6,641 nucleotides of DNA from Bacillota bacterium (GCA_017538845.1 JAFYIC010000127.1:1-6641), one strand, 5' to 3'. Shown: positions 1 through 6,225, counted from the first letter of the stretch. The notes: generated by a model from the letters alone, not told the origin. Made by a program: numbers and translations.

Positions 1-510
1 CTTGTTGACGCGCTTTTTGTATATTTCGAGTATCAGCGTGAAGACAAAGTCATATAGTATGAACCCCGCTATTCCTGCGATAAGCAGCGCCGGAAATGAC
101 CAGCCCGGCAGATCTATATTGCCGAAAAACAATTCTTTGAAAAACAGATATGCTATGCAGAAGACCGCCGCAAAGAAGACTATCTTTATGATCATCTGAA
201 CAGACCGCTGTTTGGGCTTTTCCGCAAAGCACTTGATTACCGCGTATATTCCGAAGAAGAATATGAACGGTATCAGCGCCACCTTGTTGGGAACCAGCAG
301 CAGCCCCAGTATTATCGTCGCGGTATATACCGCCAGTCCTCCGCCGATGCCCGTTTCCAGTATCATCATTCCGATGAACACCGAGCTCAGCGCATAAAAG
401 GTCAGCTCCACTCCCGGGATCACGGACGCTATTACAAGCGACACTATTGTCAGCGCCAGAAAAACGCCTCCGAGAGCTATTTTGTATGTGCCTTTTCTTT
501 CTCTGTCCAT
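1..510 (-). CDS. Multi-pass membrane protein, unknown function (C-terminus cut by window edge)
   Basis: The frame is open from an ATG at 510 to the left edge, 170 codons without a stop, so the C-terminus is missing. An AGAGGA site at 520-515 sits 4 nt before the ATG. After a short charged N-terminus (MDRERKGTYK) I see about six hydrophobic segments, at roughly residues 11-32, 36-52, 56-73, 76-94, 105-124 and 138-163. The last ends in a basic KKR motif, so the protein probably stops soon after the edge. The opening helix (KIALGGVFLALT) and the VPNK loop recall small Firmicute membrane proteins and S components of ECF vitamin transporters, but no diagnostic motif settles it. The gene follows the J-domain gene on the same strand, separated by a terminator-like hairpin. 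I am confident that it is an integral membrane protein; the function is unassigned. Confidence 0.8.
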   Translation of the reverse strand, partial: MDRERKGTYKIALGGVFLALTIVSLVIASVIPGVELTFYALSSVFIGMMILETGIGGGLAVYTATIILGLLLVPNKVALIPFIFFFGIYAVIKCFAEKPKQRSVQMIIKIVFFAAVFCIAYLFFKELFFGNIDLPGWSFPALLIAGIAGFILYDFVFTLILEIYKKRVNK

Positions 511-525
511 GAGTTCCTCTTATCT

Positions 526-563
526 AAAAAATACCGGCCGGGCACCAAAGATACCTGACCGGT
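526..563 (-). terminator. Rho-independent terminator after the J-domain gene
   Basis: On the minus strand a 14-nt arm ACCGGTCAGGTATC (563-550) and a 14-nt arm GGTGCCCGGCCGGT (546-533) flank a TTT loop. All positions pair except one A-C mismatch, with three G-T wobbles. The hairpin is followed directly by ATTTTTTA (532-525). It lies 17 nt past the J-domain stop. It also lies only 15 nt before the ATG of the membrane gene, so it may act as an attenuator for that gene. Confidence 0.8.
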
Positions 564-578
564 CATGATCGTTTTTTA

Positions 579-605
579 TCTATACTCCTCTGCAGCAGCA
601 GTCAA
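579..605 (-). promoter_or_regulatory. Possible weak promoter for the membrane gene, inside the J-domain 3' end
   Basis: On the minus strand TTGACT (605-600, five of six matches to the -35 consensus) is followed after 15 nt by TATAGA (584-579). The spacer is shorter than the usual 16-18 nt, and the bases also encode the Cys tail of the J-domain protein, so this may be chance. If it is real, the transcript would start near 572 and run into the hairpin at 563-526 before the membrane gene. Confidence 0.2.
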
Positions 606-1176
606 GACATATCGCGCACTGGCATGCCTGGCAAAGCGCCGCTTCAGTGTTTCCGTAGCCCTGACCGAAAGCACGGCCCTGGTACATGGATCCGCTTCCG
701 AGAACTGAATTCAGAACCTGCCTGTACTCCATGTTGTTGGGATCCATGGATACGGCCTGCTGGATCTTTCCGACTGCGTCGTCGTACCATCCTCTTCTGT
801 AGGACACCATACCGCTCAGGAACAGCCACTCAGCGTTCTGCTTGTTCGGTATCTTGTCCAGAAGATCCTGGGCTCTTTGCAGATCGCCCTGGTCTATTGT
901 CCTTCTTACCTCTTCAAACTCCGGTGAAGTCTGTGTGCGGTTGTACCCTCCTGCGCCGTTGAAACCGTCGCCGGCTCCCGTTCTGCTGCCGCCGCGCATG
1001 ATCTGGTCGTAGGCTTCATTGACCTGCTGGAGTTTTTCCTGGGCCAGTTCGCCCAGCGGGTTATCCTGATACTTGTCAGGATGATACTTTTTTACTAATT
1101 CTCTGTATGCAGCCTTTATCTCTTCGTCTGAAGCTGTCGGGCTGACTCCCAATACCTTATACGGATCGTCTATCAT
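580..1176 (-). CDS. Small J-domain protein with TPR-like middle and Cys-rich tail
   Basis: This 198-aa protein starts at an ATG preceded by GAGGAG (1190-1185) with 8-nt spacing. Residues 4-60 form a J domain (DPYKVLGV, then HPD at 32-34), the module that stimulates Hsp70 (DnaK) ATPase. A Gly-rich linker follows (62-78). Residues 97-160 look like one to two TPR hairpins, the clearest being 115-148, ending in MDPNN. The C-terminus holds seven Cys in 14 residues (182, 185, 187, 190, 193, 194, 195). The DnaJ zinc finger (CxxCxGxG repeats) and the substrate-binding C-terminal domains are absent, so this is not the housekeeping dnaJ. It probably delivers particular clients to DnaK or acts as a membrane- or metal-linked adaptor; the client is unknown. 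The DUF5685-like gene lies 81 nt upstream on the same strand, a neighbourhood I recall from other Clostridia. Confidence 0.9.
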   Translation of the reverse strand: MIDDPYKVLGVSPTASDEEIKAAYRELVKKYHPDKYQDNPLGELAQEKLQQVNEAYDQIMRGGSRTGAGDGFNGAGGYNRTQTSPEFEEVRRTIDQGDLQRAQDLLDKIPNKQNAEWLFLSGMVSYRRGWYDDAVGKIQQAVSMDPNNMEYRQVLNSVLGSGSMYQGRAFGQGYGNTEAALCQACQCAICLDCCCRGV

Positions 1177-1218
1177 CTGTATTTCTCCTCTTTTGAATGA
1201 TTTACTGTCTGTACTGTC

Positions 1219-1227
1219 ATTATACCA
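1219..1227 (-). promoter_or_regulatory. Extended -10 promoter of the J-domain gene
   Basis: The minus strand reads TGGTATAAT, a perfect -10 with an upstream TGn extension, about 40 nt before the J-domain ATG. No good -35 is seen 16-18 nt upstream, which is normal for extended -10 promoters. It lies in the 81-nt gap after the DUF5685 stop, so the J-domain gene can be transcribed on its own even if some read-through from DUF5685 occurs. Confidence 0.65.
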
Positions 1228-1257
1228 TACGTTACGCCGGAATGCTGAAAAATACCT

Positions 1258-2139
1258 TTAATCGGCACTCGGATCAGCTTTTTTTCTCAGGGCCTTGTCA
1301 GTCTGATCCATTAGCCCGATAAATATGATATTTTCAAGTATTCCCTTGTTCTTTTTTATATCAAGCAGGTCGTAGCATTTGGCTATCTCCTCAAGATAAG
1401 TCAACAGGTTCCGCCTGCAGTCGGCTTCCGTCCTGCTCCTGAATTCCTCAGCGGTCTCCTCCGCCCCGAGTCCGAATCTGTAAAACAGCGGATTGTAAGC
1501 GCCGCTTTTCATATCCTTCTCTATGTCATCGACTGCGTCTATCAGATATATCCACTTGCCGAGATGATATCCCAGACGTGAAAGCACTTTATCTGTCCCC
1601 GGTGGCAAATTATCTGTGCCGTATCCTAAAGCCACTGCCTGCATGATCCGGGCAAAACACTCCGCCACCTGATCCAGGTTGGCGCATTTTGCCTTTTCCA
1701 GCTCGTTCATTTCAAACAGATGTCCTTCTATATCGAAGCAGAGCTGAGGTCTTTCCTTTAAAAGCTTTTCGTATTTTCTTCTCATCAGGGTCGTGATTGC
1801 TTTGGCGTATACCTTTCCTTCGTCCTTTGCGTCATCGAGAAGATTATGCCAGGCGAGGATCAGCATTATGTCTGCCGCGTAATCTATGGCGCTGTTTCTG
1901 ATGACTGTCTTCTTCTTTATGTGATGAGTGATGCACCGCTCTGCGACAGGATCGTCCGGGGTGTCCGAAAGAGCTTCTAAAAGCATGGCAAGAAATGCCG
2001 CATCGTAGCTCAGCACCAGCCTCGGGATCTGGCCGAACCTGTTGCCGATGGACTTGCATATGCCGCAGTAATACCCTGTGTACAGCTCATATTCGTACAT
2101 CTTCAGTTGTGAGTTGTCCGCCCGGACATATCCGAACAT
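1258..2139 (-). CDS. DUF5685-like protein, possible isoprenoid-synthase-like helical fold
   Basis: This 293-aa protein starts at an ATG preceded by GGAGGAGG (2151-2144). The N-terminus (MFGYVRAD...YYCGICKSIG...LSYDAAFL) matches my memory of DUF5685, a family of unknown function in Firmicutes. There is no signal peptide or clear membrane helix. Potential metal ligands are C25xxC28 near the start and C69xxH72H73. Two acidic segments stand out: LLDDAKDE (residues 100-107) and DAVDDIEKD (201-209), the latter followed by MKSGAYNPL. Their order and spacing resemble the two Asp-rich motifs of squalene/phytoene-synthase-type enzymes, where they bind Mg2+ and diphosphate. That resemblance is my inference by eye; the family has no established enzyme activity that I know of. 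The gene has its own promoter and runs head to tail into the J-domain gene, suggesting a shared process. Confidence 0.85.
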   Translation of the reverse strand: MFGYVRADNSQLKMYEYELYTGYYCGICKSIGNRFGQIPRLVLSYDAAFLAMLLEALSDTPDDPVAERCITHHIKKKTVIRNSAIDYAADIMLILAWHNLLDDAKDEGKVYAKAITTLMRRKYEKLLKERPQLCFDIEGHLFEMNELEKAKCANLDQVAECFARIMQAVALGYGTDNLPPGTDKVLSRLGYHLGKWIYLIDAVDDIEKDMKSGAYNPLFYRFGLGAEETAEEFRSRTEADCRRNLLTYLEEIAKCYDLLDIKKNKGILENIIFIGLMDQTDKALRKKADPSAD

Positions 2140-2237
2140 ATTTCCTCCTCCGCATCAGCCGAAGCCCCGCTCTAAGCACAGTCCCCGCTGTTTGTCAGCT
2201 TTTCAGCTGGCCTGAAGCCTGCGCGCATCACGTGAAA

Positions 2238-2246
2238 ATTATACCA
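2238..2246 (-). promoter_or_regulatory. Extended -10 promoter of the DUF5685-like gene
   Basis: The minus strand reads TGGTATAAT, the same extended -10 as in front of the J-domain gene. A weak TTTAAG-like -35 lies about 16 nt upstream. The predicted start is near 2231, leaving a leader of about 90 nt. That leader can form small competing hairpins, for example CAGCT-GAAA-AGCTG at 2209-2196. I see no known riboswitch in it. Confidence 0.6.
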
Positions 2247-2267
2247 CATATCGGCCAGGCTTAAAGT

Positions 2268-2304
2268 GTTGAGGATAATTGATATATGAGAGAAAATCCT
2301 CAAC
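2268..2304. repeat. Perfect 9-bp inverted repeat between divergent promoters
   Basis: GTTGAGGAT (2268-2276) and ATCCTCAAC (2296-2304) are exact reverse complements separated by 19 nt of AT-rich sequence. The element lies between the -35 regions of the leftward DUF5685 promoter and the rightward acn promoter. The arms are about two and a half helical turns apart centre to centre (28 bp), which suits a protein binding site better than a terminator. T-rich sequence follows on the plus strand, but the loop is long and no gene reads into it from the left. Confidence 0.5.
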
Positions 2305-2331
2305 GTTTTCCCGTTTTTCCCTTATGGGCTA

Positions 2332-2360
2332 TTGACCTGGACTCGCCCAGATTGTATAAT
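2332..2360 (+). promoter_or_regulatory. Sigma-A promoter of the acn-icd-gntR operon
   Basis: TTGACC (2332-2337) and a perfect TATAAT (2355-2360) are separated by 17 nt, close to the housekeeping consensus. The predicted start near 2367 gives a leader of about 69 nt before the acn ATG at 2436. The near-consensus strength implies that expression is set by repression, which fits the operator-like repeats over the start site. Confidence 0.85.
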
Positions 2361-2394
2361 TGTATACGAAAATAAAATTGTATCTTTGAATACA
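2358..2394 (+). promoter_or_regulatory. Candidate GntR/FCD operator over the acn transcription start
   Basis: ATTGTAT occurs three times, at 2351-2357 (overlapping the -10), 2359-2365 and 2377-2383. The second copy continues into the palindrome GTATAC (2362-2367), giving AATTGTATACGAA. The third forms an inverted repeat, TGTAT (2379-2383) with ATACA (2390-2394), 6 nt apart. FCD-type GntR repressors commonly bind short GT/AC palindromes of the TTGTATACAA type, and the last gene of the operon encodes such a regulator. The position from the -10 through the start site is typical of repression. The link between site and regulator is inference. Confidence 0.5.
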
Positions 2395-2435
2395 TCTGTA
2401 ATATTATCATCAAAACACGAAAAAGGAGATCAACG

Positions 2436-4358
2436 ATGGGAAAAACACTTGCTTACAAGATCCTTGAAGATCATCTGGTTGAAGGCGAGCTTATCGCGGG
2501 AAACGAGATAACTATCAGGATCGATCAGACTCTTACTCAGGACTCAACAGGAACTATGGTATACCTTCAGCTGGAGGCTATGGACGTAGAAAAGGTCCAG
2601 ACGGAACTATCCGTTGCCTACATTGACCACAACACCCTTCAGACGGGCTTTGAGAACGCTGACGACCACGCTTTCATCAAGAGCGTGGCACAGAGGCACG
2701 GCGTGCTCTTCTCCAAGCCGGGCAACGGCATCTGCCATCAGCTCCACCTGGAGAACTACGGAAAGCCGGGCAAGACCCTGCTTGGTTCGGACAGCCACAC
2801 GCCTACAGGCGGCGGTCTGGGAATGATCGCTATCGGAGCAGGCGGACTTGACGTGGCCGTAGCTATGGCAAAAGGCACTTACAGCCTTACAGTGCCTCAG
2901 GTAGTAAAGGTACAGCTTAACGGAAAACTGAAACCATGGGTATCCGCTAAAGACGTTATCCTTTACGTTCTGAAGCAGCTGACCGTAAAGGGCGGCGTAG
3001 GCAAGATCATCGAATACACAGGCGACGGCGTTAAGTCTCTTTCAGTAACCGACAGAGCCACCATCACCAACATGGGCGCAGAACTCGGCGCAACCACATC
3101 GGTATTCCCGAGCGATGAGAACACGAAAGCATATCTGGCATCCGAAGGCCGCGAAAGCGATTATACACCTCTGGCCGCAGACGATGACGCAGTATATGAC
3201 CAGGAACTCATCGTGGATCTGGACAGTCTGGTTCCTTATGCTGCTCAGCCCCACAGCCCCGACAACGTTGACTCCGTTGCTAATATAGGCGAGATCAAAG
3301 TGGATCAGGTAGCCATCGGCTCCTGCACCAACTCATCATACACAGATCTTATGAAGGTCGCAGCCATCCTGAAAGGCCGGAAGGTGCATCCTGACGTAAG
3401 TCTGGTCATCTCACCGGGATCAAGCAAAATCCTCACCAAGATGGCTCAGAACGGCGCTCTTGCGGACATCATCGCATCAGGCGCAAGGATAATCGAAAAC
3501 GCCTGCGGTCCGTGCATAGGCATGGGTCAGTCGCCAAAGTCAGGCGCAGTTTCACTGAGAACGTTCAACAGGAACTTCAAGGGAAGAAGCGGAACTCTGG
3601 ACGCTCAGGTTTATCTTGTAAGCCCTGAGACTGCTGCTATTTCCGCAGTCAAAGGCGTACTCACAGACGGAAGCTCCTGCGGCGAAGAGCTCCCTGCTAT
3701 CGAATCAACAGACTTCCCGTTCAACGACAACTTCGTGGTTTATCCTGAAGGAACCAACAAGTCCAACACAGAAGTCGAGATGGGACCGAACATCAAACCG
3801 TTCCCGAGAAACACCGCTCTGCCTGACAGCGTCAGCGCGAAGGTGACTCTCCACGCGGGTGACAATATAACTACAGACGATATCATGCCGTCGGATTCAA
3901 GGCTTCTGCCCTACCGCTCCAACGTGCCTCATCTGGCCAATTACTGCTTCGAGAAGATCGACAGCGGCTTCGCCCAGAGATGTAAAGACGCGGGAGCATG
4001 CGCCATCATCGGAGGCGAGAACTACGGACAGGGATCAAGCCGTGAGCATGCGGCTCTTGCTCCCCTTTATCTGGGAGTCAAGTTCGTACTGGCCAAATCA
4101 TTCGCAAGAATCCACAGATCCAACCTGATCAACAGCGGCATCATGCCTCTGGTATTCGTGGATCCTGCAGACTACGACACCTTCGAACTGGGTCAGGAAC
4201 TGATCATCGAGAACGCTCCCGAGCAGGTAAAGAACCCTGTTGTGGAGATCAAAGACGTAAAGACAGGAAAGATCTACAAGGCCAACACCAACTTCTCGGA
4301 ACTTGAGATCAACATGATATTAAAGGGCGGAAAGATCAACGCCATCAAAGGAGAATAA
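2436..4358 (+). CDS. acn: Aconitate hydratase (aconitase)
   Basis: This 640-aa single-chain aconitase interconverts citrate and isocitrate through cis-aconitate with a [4Fe-4S] cluster. The start is an ATG 7 nt after AGGAG (2424-2428). Cluster ligands are C297 (GSCTNSS) and C357/C360 (ACGPC). Substrate and catalytic residues are recognisable: D64-H65 (DHNTLQ), GSDSHTPTGG at 117-126, R379 and R384 (NRNFKGR), and GSSREHAAL at 533-541 with the catalytic Ser equivalent at 534. Domains 1-3 span about 1-410 and the swivel domain about 465-630. It is shorter than the roughly 900-aa AcnA/IRP form and fits the compact 'Aquifex type' putative aconitases (TIGR01342). No residue of the active site appears lost. 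Codons are biased to ATC, GAC and AAC, suggesting high expression. It is the first gene of the operon, its RBS-bearing 3' end serves icd, and it is likely controlled by the GntR protein. Confidence 0.96.
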   Translation: MGKTLAYKILEDHLVEGELIAGNEITIRIDQTLTQDSTGTMVYLQLEAMDVEKVQTELSVAYIDHNTLQTGFENADDHAFIKSVAQRHGVLFSKPGNGICHQLHLENYGKPGKTLLGSDSHTPTGGGLGMIAIGAGGLDVAVAMAKGTYSLTVPQVVKVQLNGKLKPWVSAKDVILYVLKQLTVKGGVGKIIEYTGDGVKSLSVTDRATITNMGAELGATTSVFPSDENTKAYLASEGRESDYTPLAADDDAVYDQELIVDLDSLVPYAAQPHSPDNVDSVANIGEIKVDQVAIGSCTNSSYTDLMKVAAILKGRKVHPDVSLVISPGSSKILTKMAQNGALADIIASGARIIENACGPCIGMGQSPKSGAVSLRTFNRNFKGRSGTLDAQVYLVSPETAAISAVKGVLTDGSSCGEELPAIESTDFPFNDNFVVYPEGTNKSNTEVEMGPNIKPFPRNTALPDSVSAKVTLHAGDNITTDDIMPSDSRLLPYRSNVPHLANYCFEKIDSGFAQRCKDAGACAIIGGENYGQGSSREHAALAPLYLGVKFVLAKSFARIHRSNLINSGIMPLVFVDPADYDTFELGQELIIENAPEQVKNPVVEIKDVKTGKIYKANTNFSELEINMILKGGKINAIKGE

Positions 4359-4361
4359 AAA

Positions 4362-5489
4362 GTGGAATATATAAAAGCATTTGAAAAGATAGTTGAAGAA
4401 CAGCTGGCAAGAGTGGAAAAACTCAACGCAGCCGGCGAGATGACCGACTATTCCAAACTGGATAAGACCGTGATCGGCATTGTTGACGGAGACGGCATAG
4501 GCCCTATCATCACAGCATCATGCAGGAAGATCCTGGAGGTGCTCCTGGCTGATGAGATCGCGGCAGGCACCATCGAACTCCGCGACATCAAGGGACTCAC
4601 CATTGAGAACAGAGTTGCAAAGATGGAAACTGTCCCCGAAGACGTGCTTGCAGCCATCAAGGAATGCAACGTGCTCCTGAAGGGACCGACCATGACTCCG
4701 GGCAAAGGTGACGATCTTCCGAATCTGGAAAGCGCCAACGTCAAACTCAGAAAGGAACTGGACCTCTTTGCCAACGTAAGGCCTGTTTCAATCCCTGAAA
4801 AGAACATCAACTGGACTTTCTTCAGGGAAAACACAGAAGGCGAATACGCACTGGGAAGCCAGGGCGTGGACATCGGAGACGACATGTCTATCGACTTCAA
4901 AGTCACCACAACAGCAGGCACAAAGCGTATCGCTAAAGCTGCCTTCGAATTTGCGAAGAACAACGGCAACCAGCGTGTGACCATAGTTACAAAGGCCAAC
5001 ATCATGAAAAAGACCGACGGCAAATTCCTCAGCCTCTGCTATGAAGTGGCAAAGGATTACCCCGAGATCGAAGTTGACGACTACTATGTTGACATCACAG
5101 CCGCAAACCTTATCAAAGAGCCTCAGAACAGCAGGTTCAACGTATTCGTGCTTCCTAACCTTTACGGCGATATCATCACCGACGAGGCTGCGCAGATACA
5201 GGGCGGCGTAGGTACTGCCGGAAGCGTCAACATGGGAAGCAAATACGCAATGTTCGAAGCAATCCACGGCAGCGCTCCGAGAATGATCAAAGAAGGAAGA
5301 GGCGCATACGCCAATCCTTCCAGCATAGTCAAAGCCGCAGAGATGATGCTCAGGCACATCGGGCGTATCGATAAAGCTGATATCCTGATCGGCGCCCTGG
5401 AGAAAGCCATGGGCTCTCTGAATATGACTTCAGACGACAAAGGAAACACCACGGAAGAATTCACATCCGCAGTGATCGAAAACCTGTGA
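4362..5489 (+). CDS. icd: Isocitrate dehydrogenase (isocitrate/isopropylmalate dehydrogenase family)
   Basis: This 375-aa decarboxylating beta-hydroxyacid dehydrogenase probably turns isocitrate into 2-oxoglutarate. The GTG start lies 3 nt after the acn stop, and its RBS (AAGGAG, 4348-4353) is inside the end of acn, so translation is probably coupled. Substrate residues by comparison with E. coli Icd: S124 and N126, R130, R140, R155 and Y162 (FRENTEGEY), K211 (TKANIMK), D244, and metal-binding D270 and D274 (NLYGDIITDEAAQ). The Ser/Asn pair in ESANVKLR favours isocitrate over isopropylmalate. At the cofactor site HGSAP is followed by R307-M308, neither Lys-Tyr (NADP enzymes) nor Asp-Ile (NAD enzymes), so cofactor use is open. 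Residues 1-34 form a charged helical extension before the usual N-terminus (TVIGIVDGDGIGP). Homoisocitrate activity cannot be excluded, but the aconitase neighbour favours isocitrate. Confidence 0.9.
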   Translation: MEYIKAFEKIVEEQLARVEKLNAAGEMTDYSKLDKTVIGIVDGDGIGPIITASCRKILEVLLADEIAAGTIELRDIKGLTIENRVAKMETVPEDVLAAIKECNVLLKGPTMTPGKGDDLPNLESANVKLRKELDLFANVRPVSIPEKNINWTFFRENTEGEYALGSQGVDIGDDMSIDFKVTTTAGTKRIAKAAFEFAKNNGNQRVTIVTKANIMKKTDGKFLSLCYEVAKDYPEIEVDDYYVDITAANLIKEPQNSRFNVFVLPNLYGDIITDEAAQIQGGVGTAGSVNMGSKYAMFEAIHGSAPRMIKEGRGAYANPSSIVKAAEMMLRHIGRIDKADILIGALEKAMGSLNMTSDDKGNTTEEFTSAVIENL

Positions 5490-5511
5490 TCTCCGGATCA
5501 GGGAGGATACA

Positions 5512-6177
5512 ATGGTACTTTATAAATATTCTGAAGAATTAGCAGGCAGCGCTCTGCCGCTGTCCAACAATCTGTACTCCATGCTTCAGAGAGATATACT
5601 GACCAACAAGCTGAAGGAAGGCGAAAAGCTCACGGAACAGCGGCTGTGCGATGAGTACGAAGTAAGCCGCACGCCGGTGCGCGAAGCCCTAAGACAGCTG
5701 GAGATAAACGGTCTGGTGGAGAACATCCCAAACCGCGGCTCCTTCGTCGTAGGAATGAGCGAGCAGGACGTAAAGGACATCTTCGATCTGAGGAAGATAA
5801 ACGAAGTGCAGGCCGTAAGATGGGCCATACAGCGGATCACGGAAGAAGAGATGACCGCTCTGGAAGAGACTTTCGAATTCATGGAGTTCTACACCATGAA
5901 GAACGACATAAAGAAGATGATCAACATAAACAGAGGCTTCCATCAGATAATCTCTACAGCCTGCCATAACCGCATGCTGGAGCACATGATTGACTCATAT
6001 CAGATGTACACCAGGTACGTTGGCGAAGAAAAGCCAAAGCCGGACGACTATCTGCAGGTACTGCTGGAAGAACACAGACGGATCTTCCAGGCCTTTACCG
6101 AGAAAGACGAAGAGGCCGGCGCCAAAGCCATGGAGGAACACATCGCAAACTGCAAGCTGAGACAATGCGGAGAATAA
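5512..6177 (+). CDS. GntR-family transcriptional regulator, FCD subfamily
   Basis: This 221-aa cytoplasmic regulator starts at an ATG 5 nt after GGGAGG (5501-5506), 22 nt past the icd stop. Residues about 18-82 form the GntR winged helix: LYSMLQRDILTNKLKEGEKL, then the recognition helix VSRTPVREALRQLE (51-64) and the wing NIPNRGSFV (71-79). Residues about 88-215 form the all-helical FCD domain. Its usual metal-site histidines are present at H144 (FHQII), H188 (EEHRRIF) and H210 (MEEHIAN). N140 stands where an Asp or Asn ligand is normal, so it probably binds a metal with a small carboxylate. As the last gene of the acn-icd operon it most likely senses a pathway acid (citrate, isocitrate or 2-oxoglutarate are guesses) and represses the operon, including itself, at the TTGTAT/ATACA repeats near 2358-2394. 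A terminator follows within about 20 nt. Confidence 0.93.
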   Translation: MVLYKYSEELAGSALPLSNNLYSMLQRDILTNKLKEGEKLTEQRLCDEYEVSRTPVREALRQLEINGLVENIPNRGSFVVGMSEQDVKDIFDLRKINEVQAVRWAIQRITEEEMTALEETFEFMEFYTMKNDIKKMININRGFHQIISTACHNRMLEHMIDSYQMYTRYVGEEKPKPDDYLQVLLEEHRRIFQAFTEKDEEAGAKAMEEHIANCKLRQCGE

Positions 6178-6190
6178 ACGCAGAAAACTA

Positions 6191-6225
6191 AAAGAGCCCG
6201 GGCATCTGCCCGGGCCTTTAAATTT
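6191..6225. terminator. Bidirectional Rho-independent terminator between convergent genes
   Basis: GCCCGGGC (6196-6203) and GCCCGGGC (6208-6215) form a GC-only 8-bp stem, extendable by one A-T pair, around a short ATCT loop. On the plus strand the stem is followed by CTTTAAATTT; on the minus strand by TCTTTTAGTTTT. The T-rich side is better on the minus strand. It sits between the gntR stop (6177) and the AbrB stop (6235), so it can end both converging transcripts. Each arm is itself a palindrome. Confidence 0.85.

Noticed and set aside
2..397. Short plus- and minus-strand frames over the left edge
   Set aside because: They overlap the open minus-strand frame of the membrane protein, which has a good RBS and coherent transmembrane segments; these are shadows of it.
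624..962. 112-codon plus-strand open frame opposite the J-domain gene
   Set aside because: It has no RBS, a low-complexity Arg/Cys/Pro-rich product and lies antisense to a clear J-domain protein.
2140..2235. Possible riboswitch or T-box in the DUF5685 leader
   Set aside because: Only small competing hairpins are present; no T-box sequence, terminator or known riboswitch core is visible in about 90 nt.
2268..2320. Reading the 9-bp inverted repeat plus T-rich stretch as a terminator
   Set aside because: The loop is 19 nt, the T stretch is broken by CCC, and no plus-strand gene ends upstream.
2325..2350. Short inverted repeats around the acn -35 (TGGGC/GCCCA and CTGG/CCAG)
   Set aside because: Arms of 4-5 nt that overlap each other are expected by chance; no match to a known operator.
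4448..5357. Two long antisense open frames (4448-5023 and 4788-5357, minus) opposite icd
   Set aside because: They have no RBS or recognisable domain and overlap an enzyme whose catalytic residues are all intact on the plus strand. Their length reflects the codon bias of icd.
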